NCBI RefSeq assembly: GCF_904849725.1 | Contig: NC_058522.1 | Span: forward strand, 195,965,986-196,029,985 | Direction of reading: 5' to 3' | Source: Hordeum vulgare subsp. vulgare | Taxonomy: Eukaryota > Streptophyta > Magnoliopsida > Poales > Poaceae | DNA: 64,000 bases | Shown: piece by piece, positions 42,601 to 54,102 of the stretch | How the letters are laid out: each line of letters begins with the position of its first letter | How positions within the stretch are numbered: the stretch's first letter is position 1 | Notes under the pieces: model-generated | The model's database searches: none | Told to the model about the DNA's origin: nothing | Seen by the model: the letters and a program-made list of their open reading frames with translations, nothing else | Program-made: the position numbers and the translations under genes

Positions 42601-43846
42601 GTTGCCGAGGTGCATGACGTGCACACGGCGATAAGTGGTGAGAGCGTGTGTGACGAAGTACACCCCTGCAGGGTTATGATCTATTCGAATAGCCTCGTCC
42701 GCGGATATGGACTACTTGGAGACATATGTTGTTCATAGATAACTTCAATGGCTACTCATAAAATTGCCAAGATAAGCGTGAGTGTCGTGGACGGCATTTT
42801 CGTACGGATACAGAATGATTCCACGATAGTGTATTGTTGTGGTGTTAGTGGGCTCGTGTGAGAGAAATCAAGTTGTCAAAATTATTTAAAAATGCAAGTT
42901 GTCTAGCCACGAGTCATATGCTGGCTTCCAGCATGAAACCCCACAATACCTTTTGATACCTTGCATGAGTAGTTAGTTCTCCTAAAGTCTTGCTGAGTAC
43001 CTTCGTACTCATGTTTGCTTAATAAATGTTGCAGAGGTTGCTAATGACCCTAATGGAGGGTTCTTCGTAGACATCGACGACGACGAGTAGCTGGTGTCCC
43101 AGCTACGATCTGGCCCTACGTCGGCTCTGTAGTATAGTCAGGCCATGTGCCTTCTAGTTGCCCTGTCTGTACCCAGACAGTTTATAACTCTTCCGCTGGC
43201 TTGTAATTGTATGACTGCTATTATGGGTCGTGAGACCCTTAATGTGTAATATTATGTGTGTGGCTCTTCCGAGCCTCTTAAATAAAGCTTGTATGTTTAT
43301 GGTTATGTTGTGATGCCATCGATGTATCTATACATATGGGTATGCCATGCGTACGTGTGTCTTACATGATATGTATGGGGTTCGAATACCTAGTCGTGAA
43401 CTTTAGTAGCACTCCTTACAAGGAAATGCCCCTTTGTGATCCAACGAGCCTTGGTAGTTCGCTACTGCTCCGGACACATTGGTTGACCGGCATGTGTCCT
43501 TCCTAGCTGCTGTGTCTGTCCCCTTTGGGGAAATGTCACGCGACGTAATGGAGCCCTTGTAGCTTGCTACGACTCGTCTACGTTCGCTGATGACCGACAC
43601 CTGCTTTGTTGGGTCATGTATGCCTGTCCTTGTGCGGTACTGCCACTTTGGTTTATGACTAGACATGTCGATCCGGGTTCTTTGACATTGGATTGCTAGC
43701 GACACTATCGCATACGTGAGTCAAAAGACGCAAACGGTCCCGGCTAAGGTAGGGCTACAGCCGTGGAGTTAACCGTGCGTGAGACCACAAAGGGATGCGA
43801 TGTGTTACAGGCTGGATTCCTATGGCTTAGGATCGGGGTCCCGACA
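39648..43846 (+). repeat. 3' LTR of the chromovirus (4199 bp)
   Basis: It matches the 5' LTR over its whole length at about 98% by hand count. It keeps a 37-bp segment between two AAAGGAAA copies (39739-39786) that the 5' LTR lacks. It ends CCGACA at 43846 and is followed by the target-site copy GTATC. Confidence 0.95.
43281..43286 (+). promoter_or_regulatory. polyadenylation signal in the 3' LTR
   Basis: AATAAA in CTTAAATAAAGCTTGTATG, the position expected to end the genomic transcript. Confidence 0.5.
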
Positions 43847-43851
43847 GTATC

Positions 43852-44745
43852 GCTAAGTTGAGAACTAAGCAAGAATTTCCAGAAAAAGCTCTTCCACCTG
43901 TTTTTATCGTAATCATGATGAAGATATTAAAATGATTGGTGTATATCCTATTTAATCTTTGTTTAATAACCATTAGCTTGATGAAAAAGGGACTAGAGAT
44001 GAGTCAACTTTAGCTATAAGGTGCCCCGCTTGTTCGGAGGGTAATGATCCTTGATATAAATGGAAAACGTGGGTTTGGAGAGGTAAAAATTTAGATACAC
44101 CCACTTATTATGAAAGTTATTCTCTAGTTGAATGTATTTCCTGGTTGCAATCCATGATTAGCTCTTCTTATGCCTATGAATAAAATAAAGCTTTTTACTT
44201 AAAATATTGTAGAAGCTATGATAAGAGCTCAAGGGCAGAAACTTGAGTTATAGTTTTCAATACCTAGAAAGTTGTGTGATCAATGGGAACCTACTATTAA
44301 AATTAAGCTTAAAGACTATGAACGTAATGCTTTGTGTGATCTTGGTGCTAGCGTTTCTACTATACCTAAATATCTATGGGATGTACTAGGACTCACTGAT
44401 ATAAATGAATGTTCCCGTAATTTGCATTTAGCGGATTCCACTATTAATAAATCATTGGGTAGAGTAAATGATGTGCTTATTCTTTCTAATAGAAATTACA
44501 TGCCCGTTGATTTTATTGTTCTTGATATTGAATGCAATCCATCTTGTCCCATAATACTCCATATACTTTTCTTACGAACTATAGGTGTTATTATTCATAT
44601 GAAGTAAGGGAACATAAGACTCCAATTCAAATTAAATAAAGGGATGGAATACTTCACTAGAAAGAGAATTAAAAAAGTTTATAAATCTATCATGAGGGCC
44701 ACCTATGGACTAAAACACTTGATACTATTCATTATGCCTAGCTAG
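43852..44745 (+). pseudogene. Athila-type gag end and protease of the host element
   Basis: The host reading resumes after the chromovirus. A degenerate zinc-knuckle-free linker with a CPACSEGNDP-like patch lies near 44025-44055. The open frame at 44272-44607 is the Athila-type protease: KIKLKDYERNALCDLGASVSTIPK with the catalytic block near 44335-44352 reading DLGAS, then LHLADSTINKSLGRVNDVLI and MPVDFIVLDIECNPSCPIIL, then FLRTIGVIIHMK. The family's usual final block follows, broken, near 44640-44710 (GMEYFTRKRIKK and SIMRATYG). The sequence then passes directly to 3' untranslated-type sequence (TGCCTAGCTAGGAGCTTAAA, 44737). RT, RNase H and integrase are absent. Confidence 0.8.
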
Positions 44746-47430
44746 GAGCTTAAAAAAATAGTTACCTTAAATTTCTTGTTTTACTTTATATGTTGGTGTG
44801 TTCACATGATTATTCCAACATGTAATGATTTTTCATGTTTTTATTTGTGTTTGTGACAATTAAAGCCTTTGGGATTGATTTAGATGATAGTAGAATTGAT
44901 ATAGTCCAAACACATATTGTGTTGCGCCTAGTAAACGATTTATCATTTTTACTGAACATGATAAATTCCTAAAATATTTTCACACTATTGCTATATAATT
45001 TTTTCTGGTTTTCCTAATTTTTCAGAATCTTCGTAGTTACATAAGTATGATTTAGGTTGTAATCATTAGACACTGTTCTGTTTTAGATAGATTTTGTCTT
45101 TGCTTGCATAGTTTGCTTGTTTTGATAATGTTATGGATTATATCGGGCATTATAAGTCATGGATAAGTTAGAATATAGTACCTTACACAATAACTAAATA
45201 TGAACCAATTCAAAATAATAACTAAGTTTATGATTTACCTATTATACTAATGGATCTCACGAGGTTTATGTTGAGTTTTGTGTACCGAAGTTTTCAAGTT
45301 TTGGGTGAGACAACAATGGGTTTATGAATAAGGAGCGGCAAGAACCTAAGATTGGGGATTCCCAAGGAACCTCCAGGTAGTATTAAAGGAAGACCAAGGC
45401 ATCTAAGATTGGGGATGCCCCGAATGGCATCCCTTCTTTCGTATCCATTCTGCCGGTTTGTAACTTGAAGCCATATTTTTGTTCATCACATGATATGAAT
45501 TTTGCTTGAAACGTCATGTGTTATAGTATGATTTTATTTTAGTTGTCCACAATCATTGTTTTCTGGACACAACTTTTGAGAGATAGACATGTTCATCATA
45601 GTTTGTTAGAATACTCAATGTCCTTCAGTTATATCTTTTGAGATAGGTAGTTGCTAAAGTGCTTCACTTATATTCTTTTAGAGGACGATGATGGTCATAT
45701 TTTATAGAAATAGTTGCACTCTCAGTCTTCACTTAAATATTTTTGTGAGTCTAAATAAATATGAATGTTAATTTCCACGTGTTATAGGACAAGTCCAAAC
45801 ACGATAGGTATTCAAGGAGGATATAATAAAAACTTTCATGTCGCTCACCAAATAAGAGATGTGTGGTTTGATAGTATTGATGTAGTAATATGAAAAGATA
45901 TGGTTTCATGATCATTGCTTAGTTGAAATATAGGTATTAAATATGGTTATTTACTTCTCATATAAATATTGTCCATAGTATGATGATGATGTGTGAAATC
46001 CTATCACGTTGTGTGAATTGGAGGAGCGCAATGGTTGACTCCTCCGAACCTCCTCCCTAGGTGCATGTAGTACAACTTTTCTTTGAGAGAGAGAGAGACC
46101 TAATAAGGCTTTACAATAGTTATATGAGTTATATATGACTAATGTGAATCCATGAATATACACATTCTCACCTTTATGCAAGTTGCTAGCCTTTTATGTA
46201 ACGTGCATTGCCCTTTATCACCCGGAGAGTCGGTGCAAACTTCACCGATGCACCCAAACCCCATGATAGATACGCTCTATCACACATAAGCCTCCTTATA
46301 TCCTCCTCAAAACAACCACCACACCTACCTACTATGCACTTCCATAGACATTCCGAGATATATTTCCATGCAACTTCCATCATTCCGTCACATGACATAT
46401 GTGTTCATCATCATATTGCTTTCCATGATCATGTAGCTAACATAGTATTTGTGGAAAATCCACCATTCATCATTATATACATGTTAGACTAGATCATTGC
46501 ACATTCTGGTAAACGGCTAGAAGTGATATGTAGAGTCATTTTGTGTATCTTTATGGAGTTGTAATATCGAGTGGTAAGCAAATGAAAGTGTGATGGTCAT
46601 CATTATTAGATCACTATACCAATGAGGAAAGGATGATGAAGACTATGATGCCCCCACAAGACGACATGAGACTCCAAGGGGAAAATAAAATGAAAAAAAG
46701 AAATGGGGGAGGCAAAAAAATCCCGCCATGAAAAAGAATGAGAATGATAGAAAAGAGAGAAGGGGCAGTGTTACTATAATTTTCCACACTTGTGCTTAGA
46801 GGGAGATCCATGTTCTTCATATCAGGAGTCTCATGTGTTGTCATTTTCATATGCTAATGGCAATTTATCCTTATAGAACTTGGCTTGTAAGTTCTGATGA
46901 TGAGCTTCCTTAAATACCCGAGGTCTTCATGAGCAAGCAAGTTGGATGTACACACACTTAGTTTCATTTTAGATTTCATACAATTATAGCTCTAGTGCAT
47001 CCGTTGCATGGCCATCCCTACTACTTGCGTGATATCAATTGATGGACATCTCCATAGCCTGTTGCTCCACCTAGTTGATATGAGACTTTCCTTTCAACTT
47101 TGACTCCTTTTGATCTCTACCACCATATTATATTCCACCCATATGCTATATCCATGGTTCACGTTCATGTATTGCGCGAAGTAGAAAATGATGAAGCATA
47201 TTAGAAGTATGATCCAATTGCGTGATATGACAACATGGTGCTTATCATTTATACTTATGTGGTGAGGACGGAGTCATGCCATGCTAATATGAAAAACTGA
47301 GTTGGGAATAACATTCTTTAATGATCGTCTATTTTGAAAAAACAATGATTATGCTTCTTACTTTTATGAACATTATTACGTTGATATCAATTAGTTCATC
47401 ATTTCTCAAAGATCATGCCAAAAATAGATT
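44746..47430 (+). other. 3' non-coding region of the host Athila-type element
   Basis: There is no supported gene. The order of landmarks fits the long non-coding stretch that Athila-type elements carry before the 3' LTR: a GATTGGGGATGCCCC box near 45402-45418, CATCACATGATATGAATTTTGC near 45485, a (GA)n-bearing block near 46085, and a TCACCCGGAGAGTCGGTGC block near 46218. Many of these recur in opposite orientation at 50700-53100. The 3' LTR itself is missing; other DNA starts near 47430. Confidence 0.6.
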
Positions 47431-49726
47431 ACATGATAGAGGGTGGAACCCTAGGTGCCGATCATTTACGAATTGCAGGGGGGAAACTCAAGAACACAAA
47501 GAACATGGGGAAGGATGGGGAGAAATCATAAGAGGAAACACCCAAGAACAAGTCCAGTCACACATCCACTAGACTCACCGCACAGAAGATCCACAAAGGT
47601 ACATGAACAACAAAGGGAAACAAGGGTACAGCCTAAAGGTCATCCCAAACCCCAAAGTCAGACGAGGTCTTAAATCCACTAGGGATCTACCCTCGCACGG
47701 GGCCTTGACATCCACTAGGGGATCTTATGACATGGAGGTCTCATCTCCATGGGTGACGTAGTCGAAGGAGCAATGATTAACTAATCTATGAGCTAAACCA
47801 TTGATGATGCTAGAAAGGAGCTGGGGAAAGAGTATATATAGCCTTGGCCCCGAAGGGGTAAGTCAGAGAGGGATACAAGGCCAAAGCCCATGACTACACA
47901 CACGTAGTTCGGGACATCTAAAGGGTTCTGGTCATCTGGCGGCTCACGAGGAATCGAACATCCAGTGGCGTCCGTACATCTAGCGATTTGGCTCTGGTCG
48001 GGTGGCACCGGATATCTGGTAGATGTCGGTCGTCCGAGCGCTGGAAGTTGTCAGACGTTCGGCGGGGGCGGTCGTTCGGCCATTGTGGAGTGTCCGACAT
48101 ATGGTGGTTTCCGGTCGTCCGACCACTTTAGAATTTTGCAGTTGTGTCTTCTTTCATCTCCGCTTCCAACCTTCCCTCGCGGATGGTGTAGTCGTACTCT
48201 TGAGCTTGGACACCTTCTCGATGAAGGTGTAGCTCTGGTGACACGAATGCATGCACATGAGAGAGGAGTCATGTATCATACCATGCTCTAAGGGCACAAA
48301 TTGACATGTGTAAAGGAGAAGATTCACCTTTGTATGTATAACGTAGATGTATCACATGTCACTTGGCAAAGGGACTCTTTCCATGGTGATGTATGTAGGA
48401 TTCTCCACATCATTCGCTCCCCCTTGGGAAAGATCCGTCCTCGGATCAGAAACAACATCACCATCGATATGGTAGACATGGACGAGCTTGTAGTTGGATG
48501 AAGTGAAAGTCATTGTGCGATTAAAGTAATCCAAGATGTCTTTGGGATGGTGTACATGGAAGATGAGTAAACACAAAGTACACTTGGAAATACGATGTTT
48601 AGTGCACACAAGGTGTCCATCAATTAAGCATGAGTTTGCCCAATATGATTGTTCATGGCAAGTATCATGAAGCTTAGTTGAATGAAACAGAGTGACATAA
48701 AAAAGCATCCATGTGATCAAGTTCATTGTGCACGAAGTGAAAATGTCTACAATTATGTAGTATGATGTCATAGGTTTATCAATAGCATGAACATGACAAT
48801 TTTTGCTCCAAATGAATGTATGATCATGCAATTGATGGTGTGCAATGTGATCATTATGTAGGAATAGGTCATCAAGGTAGATCACAACAAATTTGCTAAG
48901 AAGGTGCACAAGCTCATAGATCATGTATGAGTTGGAAAGACAATATGTATCAAGCAAATCATAATGTGAGTTAATCCATTCATAATGAGCAAATTTTTTG
49001 TCGAAAGAATGTTTCCATTTACCATGCTGGGCAACAAATGTGAAAGTGTTGGAAGAAATGTCCATATGCATGTGACTGTACCCAATGCTAATTGTATGCA
49101 CAATATATGTTGCTTCTCCATCCAGGAGATGTATCATGTAAGCGACAAGGAGGAAACGATAATGGAGGTGCAACCCATTGAATAAATGCATGTGAAAATG
49201 ACCCAAAAGGAGCGAGCTCACCGTAGGGAGGTTCCCGGAGATCTTATTGGCGCACATTATGTATATCATCACATGACCAATATGACTCATGACAACACTA
49301 CCTTGTGAATCCTTCAAACATGAACACGACAAGCACATGGAAAAAAATGGGGTGAAGGTCAATGCAAAACCAATCATATGTACGGTGAGATAACCAACAA
49401 GTGTCATCGTCATTCCTATCATAAGAATGGGCAATAGAATGTGACATGGTATGTAAATATATGATGCTAGCACAACCAAAGATATGAAGCTCAATCCAAC
49501 TAGCATGCGTCACAAGTAAGATGTCCAAGTCTCCAAGATCATTAATAGTAATAATATGGATGCACTAAATACAAGATGAAAGTAAAGGACACAAGAGATA
49601 ATGGTCAACGCAAATCATGTGAGAGGCAGGACCATGTATGTCATCAACCAATGAAAGGCGCAAGTATGTAACATGGGTGATGCAACAAGGCAAGTGATCA
49701 TAGTAATCAAGGCATAGGAACTAGCA
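47431..49726 (-). other. minus-strand retroelement-like sequence with a long ORF
   Basis: The left part (47431-48350) is LTR-like: CCACTAGG-type repeats, a TATATATAGCC run near 47831 and several GGTCGTCCGA motifs. The right part carries the 384-codon ORF below. I recall similar DNA from large non-autonomous Triticeae retroelements, but the boundaries and identity are not established. Confidence 0.4.
48352..49506 (-). CDS. hypothetical 384-residue ORF in a retroelement
   Basis: Unrecognised as a whole. It is the longest uninterrupted minus-strand frame outside pol genes. Its composition is unusual: rich in His, Ile, Tyr, Ser and Met, reflecting CAT/ATG-rich DNA. Around residues 207-217 it reads KFVVIYLDDLFLHND, which resembles the YxDD box of gypsy reverse transcriptases. 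The C-terminus reads DPRTDLSQGGANDVENPTYI, a sequence I associate with Triticeae retroelement polyproteins. Hydrophobic segments near residues 5-70 could be membrane-like or simply compositional. No flanking RT motifs confirm an enzyme. It may be chance openness of a CAT-rich repeat. Confidence 0.3.
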   Translation of the reverse strand: MLVGLSFISLVVLASYIYIPCHILLPILMIGMTMTLVGYLTVHMIGFALTFTPFFSMCLSCSCLKDSQGSVVMSHIGHVMIYIMCANKISGNLPTVSSLLLGHFHMHLFNGLHLHYRFLLVAYMIHLLDGEATYIVHTISIGYSHMHMDISSNTFTFVAQHGKWKHSFDKKFAHYEWINSHYDLLDTYCLSNSYMIYELVHLLSKFVVIYLDDLFLHNDHIAHHQLHDHTFIWSKNCHVHAIDKPMTSYYIIVDIFTSCTMNLITWMLFYVTLFHSTKLHDTCHEQSYWANSCLIDGHLVCTKHRISKCTLCLLIFHVHHPKDILDYFNRTMTFTSSNYKLVHVYHIDGDVVSDPRTDLSQGGANDVENPTYITMERVPLPSDM

Positions 49727-49811
49727 CTACTACAGGAATGCCTAGTAGTGGCGGGTGGGAAAAGCCCAACAGTGGTAGGCAAAGCTCCTAGGGCTGCTCA
49801 CAACTAACCTC
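49727..49811 (+). mobile_element. left terminus of a second CACTA element
   Basis: CACTACTACAGGAATGCCTA, then GTAGTGGCGGGTGGGAAAAG, is the terminal repeat of a CACTA transposon. After 85 bp it is interrupted by the retroelement at 49812-56300; 22 bp more (56301-56322) may belong to it before the next insertion. The opposite terminus was not found in the window. Confidence 0.6.
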
Positions 49812-50697
49812 TATAACGCACAAGTATAGGTGATCGTTTGTACCCCTTTTCAATAAATAATAGTGTCGAACCCAACGAGGAGCTAAAGGTAGAACAAGTA
49901 TGCCCTCAAGTTCTATCGACCACCGATACAACTATACACATAGTTGTTGAAGTAGAGAGTTACGGCAGGAAAAGAGGTGTTACACCACTGAATTGAAGGG
50001 GAGAGAGTTGGTGTTGAGGGCGGCAAGATTTTTGATGTAGATCGCCGTGATGCTCCTTGCCCCGACAGCACTCCGGTGCCACTGGGAGAGAGGGGGAGAG
50101 AGCCCCTTCACTTTTCTTCTTCCTTGGACTCCCCCTAGATGGGAGGATAGTACCCCTCTGGTCCATGGCCTCCATGGCGGAAGAGGGGCAGGAGCCCCTC
50201 CAAGATTGGATCTCCCTCTCTGTTCTGTTCTGTTTCACGTTCCTAGTTTTTGCTCCTTCACGTTTATTAAATTCTCGGAGATCGTAACTCTGATCAGGCT
50301 GAAATTTTTACACGATTTTTCCATAATTTTTCTTTCTTGCACCCGAAGTAGATCCCAACTAACTTCCTCGGTGGCCACTAGCCACCACGGCGCGACAGGG
50401 GGTATGGGTCACGTTGTGGTATCTATTGGAGGCCATGGGCCTCCGTTTACATTGATTCCACCTCCCAAAAATCACATATATTCCAAAATAATTCTCCACA
50501 CAGTTTTATCGTCTCTGGACTTTGTTTGTTGTGGATATTCTACAAAACAAAATACATGCAACAAACAGGGACTGGAACTTGGCACTGGATCAATATGTCA
50601 GTCTAATAAATCATACAAAATGTTGCCAAACATTTGTGAAAGTTGTATCATATTGGCATGGAACAATAAAAACTATAGATATGACGGAGACATATCA
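49812..50697 (-). repeat. 3' LTR of the family B element, internally deleted
   Basis: The minus strand starts TGATATGTCTCCGTCATATC at 50697 and ends CTTGTGCGTTATA at 49812. Compared with 54721-56300 it lacks the middle part after about 49952 (TAGTTGTTGAAGTAGAGAG), roughly 600 bp. Confidence 0.8.
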
Positions 50698-53600
50698 GCA
50701 TCCGCAAGCTTAATTTCTTCTGTTCCTCGAGTAGGTAAATGATAAAAAATTTATGTGGAATGCTAACTAACATAGTCTTGAACAAATATCTAATTATGGC
50801 ATGATTATTAAGATACAAGTGATTCAAGGCAAAAGTTTAACATTTGAGAAAAATACATCCATACTCAGGTTTACTAGCAAACAATCACGTCCTTTCAAAA
50901 TTACAATGCTTGAAGAATGTTATCCCTACGAAATCATATGGCATGTCATGCTTGATCTTCCTAGCATAAGGTGTAAATCATGAGCATCCCGATGTCAAAT
51001 CAAGCAATTGGATCGTAGTTTTTAACTCAGTTCAGCTTTTTATTACTCAATCAATACATGAGTGTGAACCACATGTATATAATAAAGGTGGAATAGAATA
51101 TGGTGGTAGGTTTCAAAGGGGTAAACGTGAATAAGAAAGTCTCACATCAACTCGGTGTATCAATGGCCTATGGAGATGACCATCAATAGATATCAATGCG
51201 AGGAGTAGGGACTGCCATGCAACGGATGCACTAAAAACTATAAGTGTATGAAAGCTAAATATGAAAACTAAGTTGGTGTGATCAAAATCTATAATAATAA
51301 GTTCCCACTAGTATATGAAAGTGACTACATTGGAGACTTCATATGAAAAACACGGTTCTACTTTGAAGCAAAAGTGTCGAATTAGCATGCCCCTTCTATC
51401 TTTTTCTCATTTTGCTTTTTTTATTTCTTTCTCCTTATTTTCGTTCTTTCTCTCTTTTTTCTTTTTTATTTCTCTTTTTTTGTCCGGAGTCTCATCCCGA
51501 CTAGTGGGGGAATCTTAGTATCGATCATCCTTTCCTCACTGGGACAATTCTCTAATAATAAATAATGATGATCATCACACTTCTATTTACTTACAACTCA
51601 ATATTACAACTTGATACCTAGAACAAAGTATGACTATATGAATGCCTCTGGCAGTGTACCAGGATGTGCAATGATCTATCATAGCATGGACATAAAAAAA
51701 TGAACAAGCCATGGAAATATAATGCTAGCTATCTTACGATCATGCAAAGCTATATGAGAATGAATGCTCAACTCATTAAAACGGAAGTGGTGGAACTTGC
51801 ATGGCAATATATCTCAGAATTTCTATGGAAATGCCATAATAGGTAGTAATGGTGGCTGTTTTGAGGAATATATAATGAGGCTTATATGCAAGAGAGCGTA
51901 TCCTATCACGGGGTTTGGATGCACCAGGGAAAGTTGCCCCGATCCTCGAGGTGAGAATTGGTAGTGCACGGTACCGAAGAAGCTAGCAAATATGTGGAGG
52001 TGAGAGTGCGTATATCCATGGATTCATATTAGTCATAAAGAACTAACATACTTATTGCAAGATTTTATTAGCTCTCTCAAAGCAAAGCGCTACCCGCATG
52101 CCCCAAGGGAGAAGGGTCGTAGGAGTTAACCATCGCGCAACTCCAATTATAACAACACAAAGGATTTAAATCAAGGATAAATTATGCTCAAAGTCCATCG
52201 TATAACGTGAGACTATACATGATGCTTCGGGAATCACAAACCTTAACATTAATATTCTTACTAATCCACAATAATCAACTAGTTCACCCACATATTAGTG
52301 TCCTAATGTCGCAAAACTATTGCATGGAATCGAACGTATCACATGGAGTGATCTACAAGTTTTATGTAGGATTTTATGCCTAACGATGTAATTGACCAAT
52401 TCCTTTTCACCCCTTAAATATATATAAGTGAAGAAAGAGAGTTTAGTTCATTTAGAAAATACCATGCTCTAACAAATATAAGTTAAACAAAAGAGCACTC
52501 TTCAAATGACGGTTTTCAATGTGAGGAGAAACATGCAATCCAAACTTCAAATGATATAGGTGAAGCACATGAAGCATTATATAAATCCATACAAAAAAGA
52601 TATAAGTGAACTGTAGTGAGATTTCTATAAATAAACCATGTACTATCTCATGCCATCATGGTGCATAAAATAAAAGTGAAAGCTAAACACAAAAAATGCT
52701 CCTAGATTTACGCATATCACGTGAACGACACGAATACGAAGACATGCCGATACTTGTTAAAGATGGATGGGATGCTTTTTGGGGCATCCCCAAGATTAGA
52801 CGCTTGAGTCTTCTTGGATATTTACTTGGGGTGCCTTGGACATCCCCAAGTTTTAACTCTTGCCTCTCCTCCTTCTCCAGACACAGAGACCTCCTCGATC
52901 TTCGAACGGTTCATCCACACAAAACTTAACGGGAAACTCGTAAGATCCGTTAGTATAATAATGCAAATCACTACCTTAAGTACTATTGCAAACCTATTCA
53001 TGTTTTTTGCATTATAGATACTCTCATATAACTTCTCCATGGCTAATACCACCGATACAAATGATAGCTTCATAAAAATGAGCAAAACAATGCATCACAA
53101 ACAGAATTTGTCAAAAACAAGACAGTGTGTAGTAATTTGAACATTGACCATACTTTTGTACATTTAAAAATTAGTACAAAATAAACATATTTCATAGCAT
53201 TACTGTGTAAATTTTCAGTAACTTTCAACGTTCCAATAGAATATGTAAATTCATGCACTACAACCGAAGTTCTATGTTTGCACCACAAATACCAAGAAAC
53301 AATATAATCATCCTAAAGGAAAATCTTGGCACATTATTCTTATAATACAATGGATTTGTACAAGGGGATAATTATTTTTGCTGAAGAGTTATGTAATCAA
53401 GATTCGCAAAATTTCTATCGGCATGAAAAAAAGTCAAGTACTCCCCCCACATCAACGGTGTTCGTCTTTCTTACTTTCACTTTCCTTTTTGAAAAAAATT
53501 AGGTTCCCCTCTATATTTTTTGTTTTTAAACTTTATAAAAGCACACAACAGAAATAAATGACTCTTTAAAACATCTGGGTTGCCTCCCTTGTAGCGCTTT

Positions 53601-53703
53601 CTTTAAAGCCATTAGGCTAGGCATAAAGTGCTCAAGTAAAGGATCCACCTGGATCCCAATGTATATCAAATACAATTTTAGTTAACAATGATTTCTAATT
53701 TAG
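50698..53703 (-). other. 3' non-coding region of the family B element
   Basis: No gene is supported. Landmarks shared with 44746-47430 in opposite orientation include GGGATGCTTTTTGGGGCATCCCC (52768-52790), the GAGGTGAGAATTGG block near 51950, and the CATGCAACGGATGCACT block near 51216. Near 53585-53640 lies the TTAGGCTAGGCATAAAGTGC block that marks the start of this region on the minus strand. Confidence 0.6.
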
Positions 53704-53705
53704 TA

Positions 53706-54006
53706 CTCCATCTTCTCGTTTATAAGTCATCTTACGAAAACCAAATAATTCCAAAACACTTAGGAGCGGTGCATTAACTTCCACCTTGTTTCTTATTTTT
53801 TGACATGAATAAAGGAATCAACCAATAAAAGACGTGGGACGTGTATGTTTTTAATGACTTGAAACTAACTAGCACAACATGCAATGGTCATTTCATTGCA
53901 TGCAATGGTATTAATTAGCAAATTAAAATTAATTTCTCTTGTTTTTCCCTTCGTCTTGGGTCACGGTGCACAACCTAACATGACTTATAAACCAAAACAG
54001 AGGGAG
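53706..54006. mobile_element. Stowaway-type MITE (301 bp), TA target duplication
   Basis: The left end CTCCATCTTCTCGTTTATAA and the right end, reversed, CTCCCTCTGTTTTGGTTTAT are inverted repeats continuing into AAGTCAT. TA occurs at 53704-53705 and 54007-54008. Ends of CTCCCTC type with TA duplication define Stowaway/Tc1-Mariner MITEs. The inner part includes a small palindrome ATTGCATGCAAT near 53893-53906. It has no coding capacity and would need a Mariner transposase in trans. It sits within the 3' region of the family B element. Confidence 0.85.
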
Positions 54007-54102
54007 TAGTGAGCACAAACCAACATATGTCATTCAATGACGAAGTCTAACTCTCTTCCTACGCATCGACATGTCATAAAAGAACTATTCATGCACATCA
54101 AG

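Larger units (their letters stand above)
29476..43846 (+). mobile_element. complete Ty3/gypsy chromovirus (Tekay/Del-like), 14.4 kb, with TSD GTATC
   Basis: The two LTRs (29476-33637 and 39648-43846) flank a PBS, an accessory ORF, gag, protease, RT, RNase H, integrase with a chromodomain-like end, and a polypurine tract. GTATC occurs at 29471-29475 and 43847-43851, a perfect 5-bp target-site duplication. The order protease-RT-RNase H-integrase, Met PBS, chromodomain and long LTRs fit the Tekay/Del lineage. By hand I count roughly 84 substitutions between the LTRs (about 2%), plus one 37-bp length difference, so it is a fairly recent insertion. gag-pol is disabled by two frameshifts and one stop. 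Confidence 0.93.
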
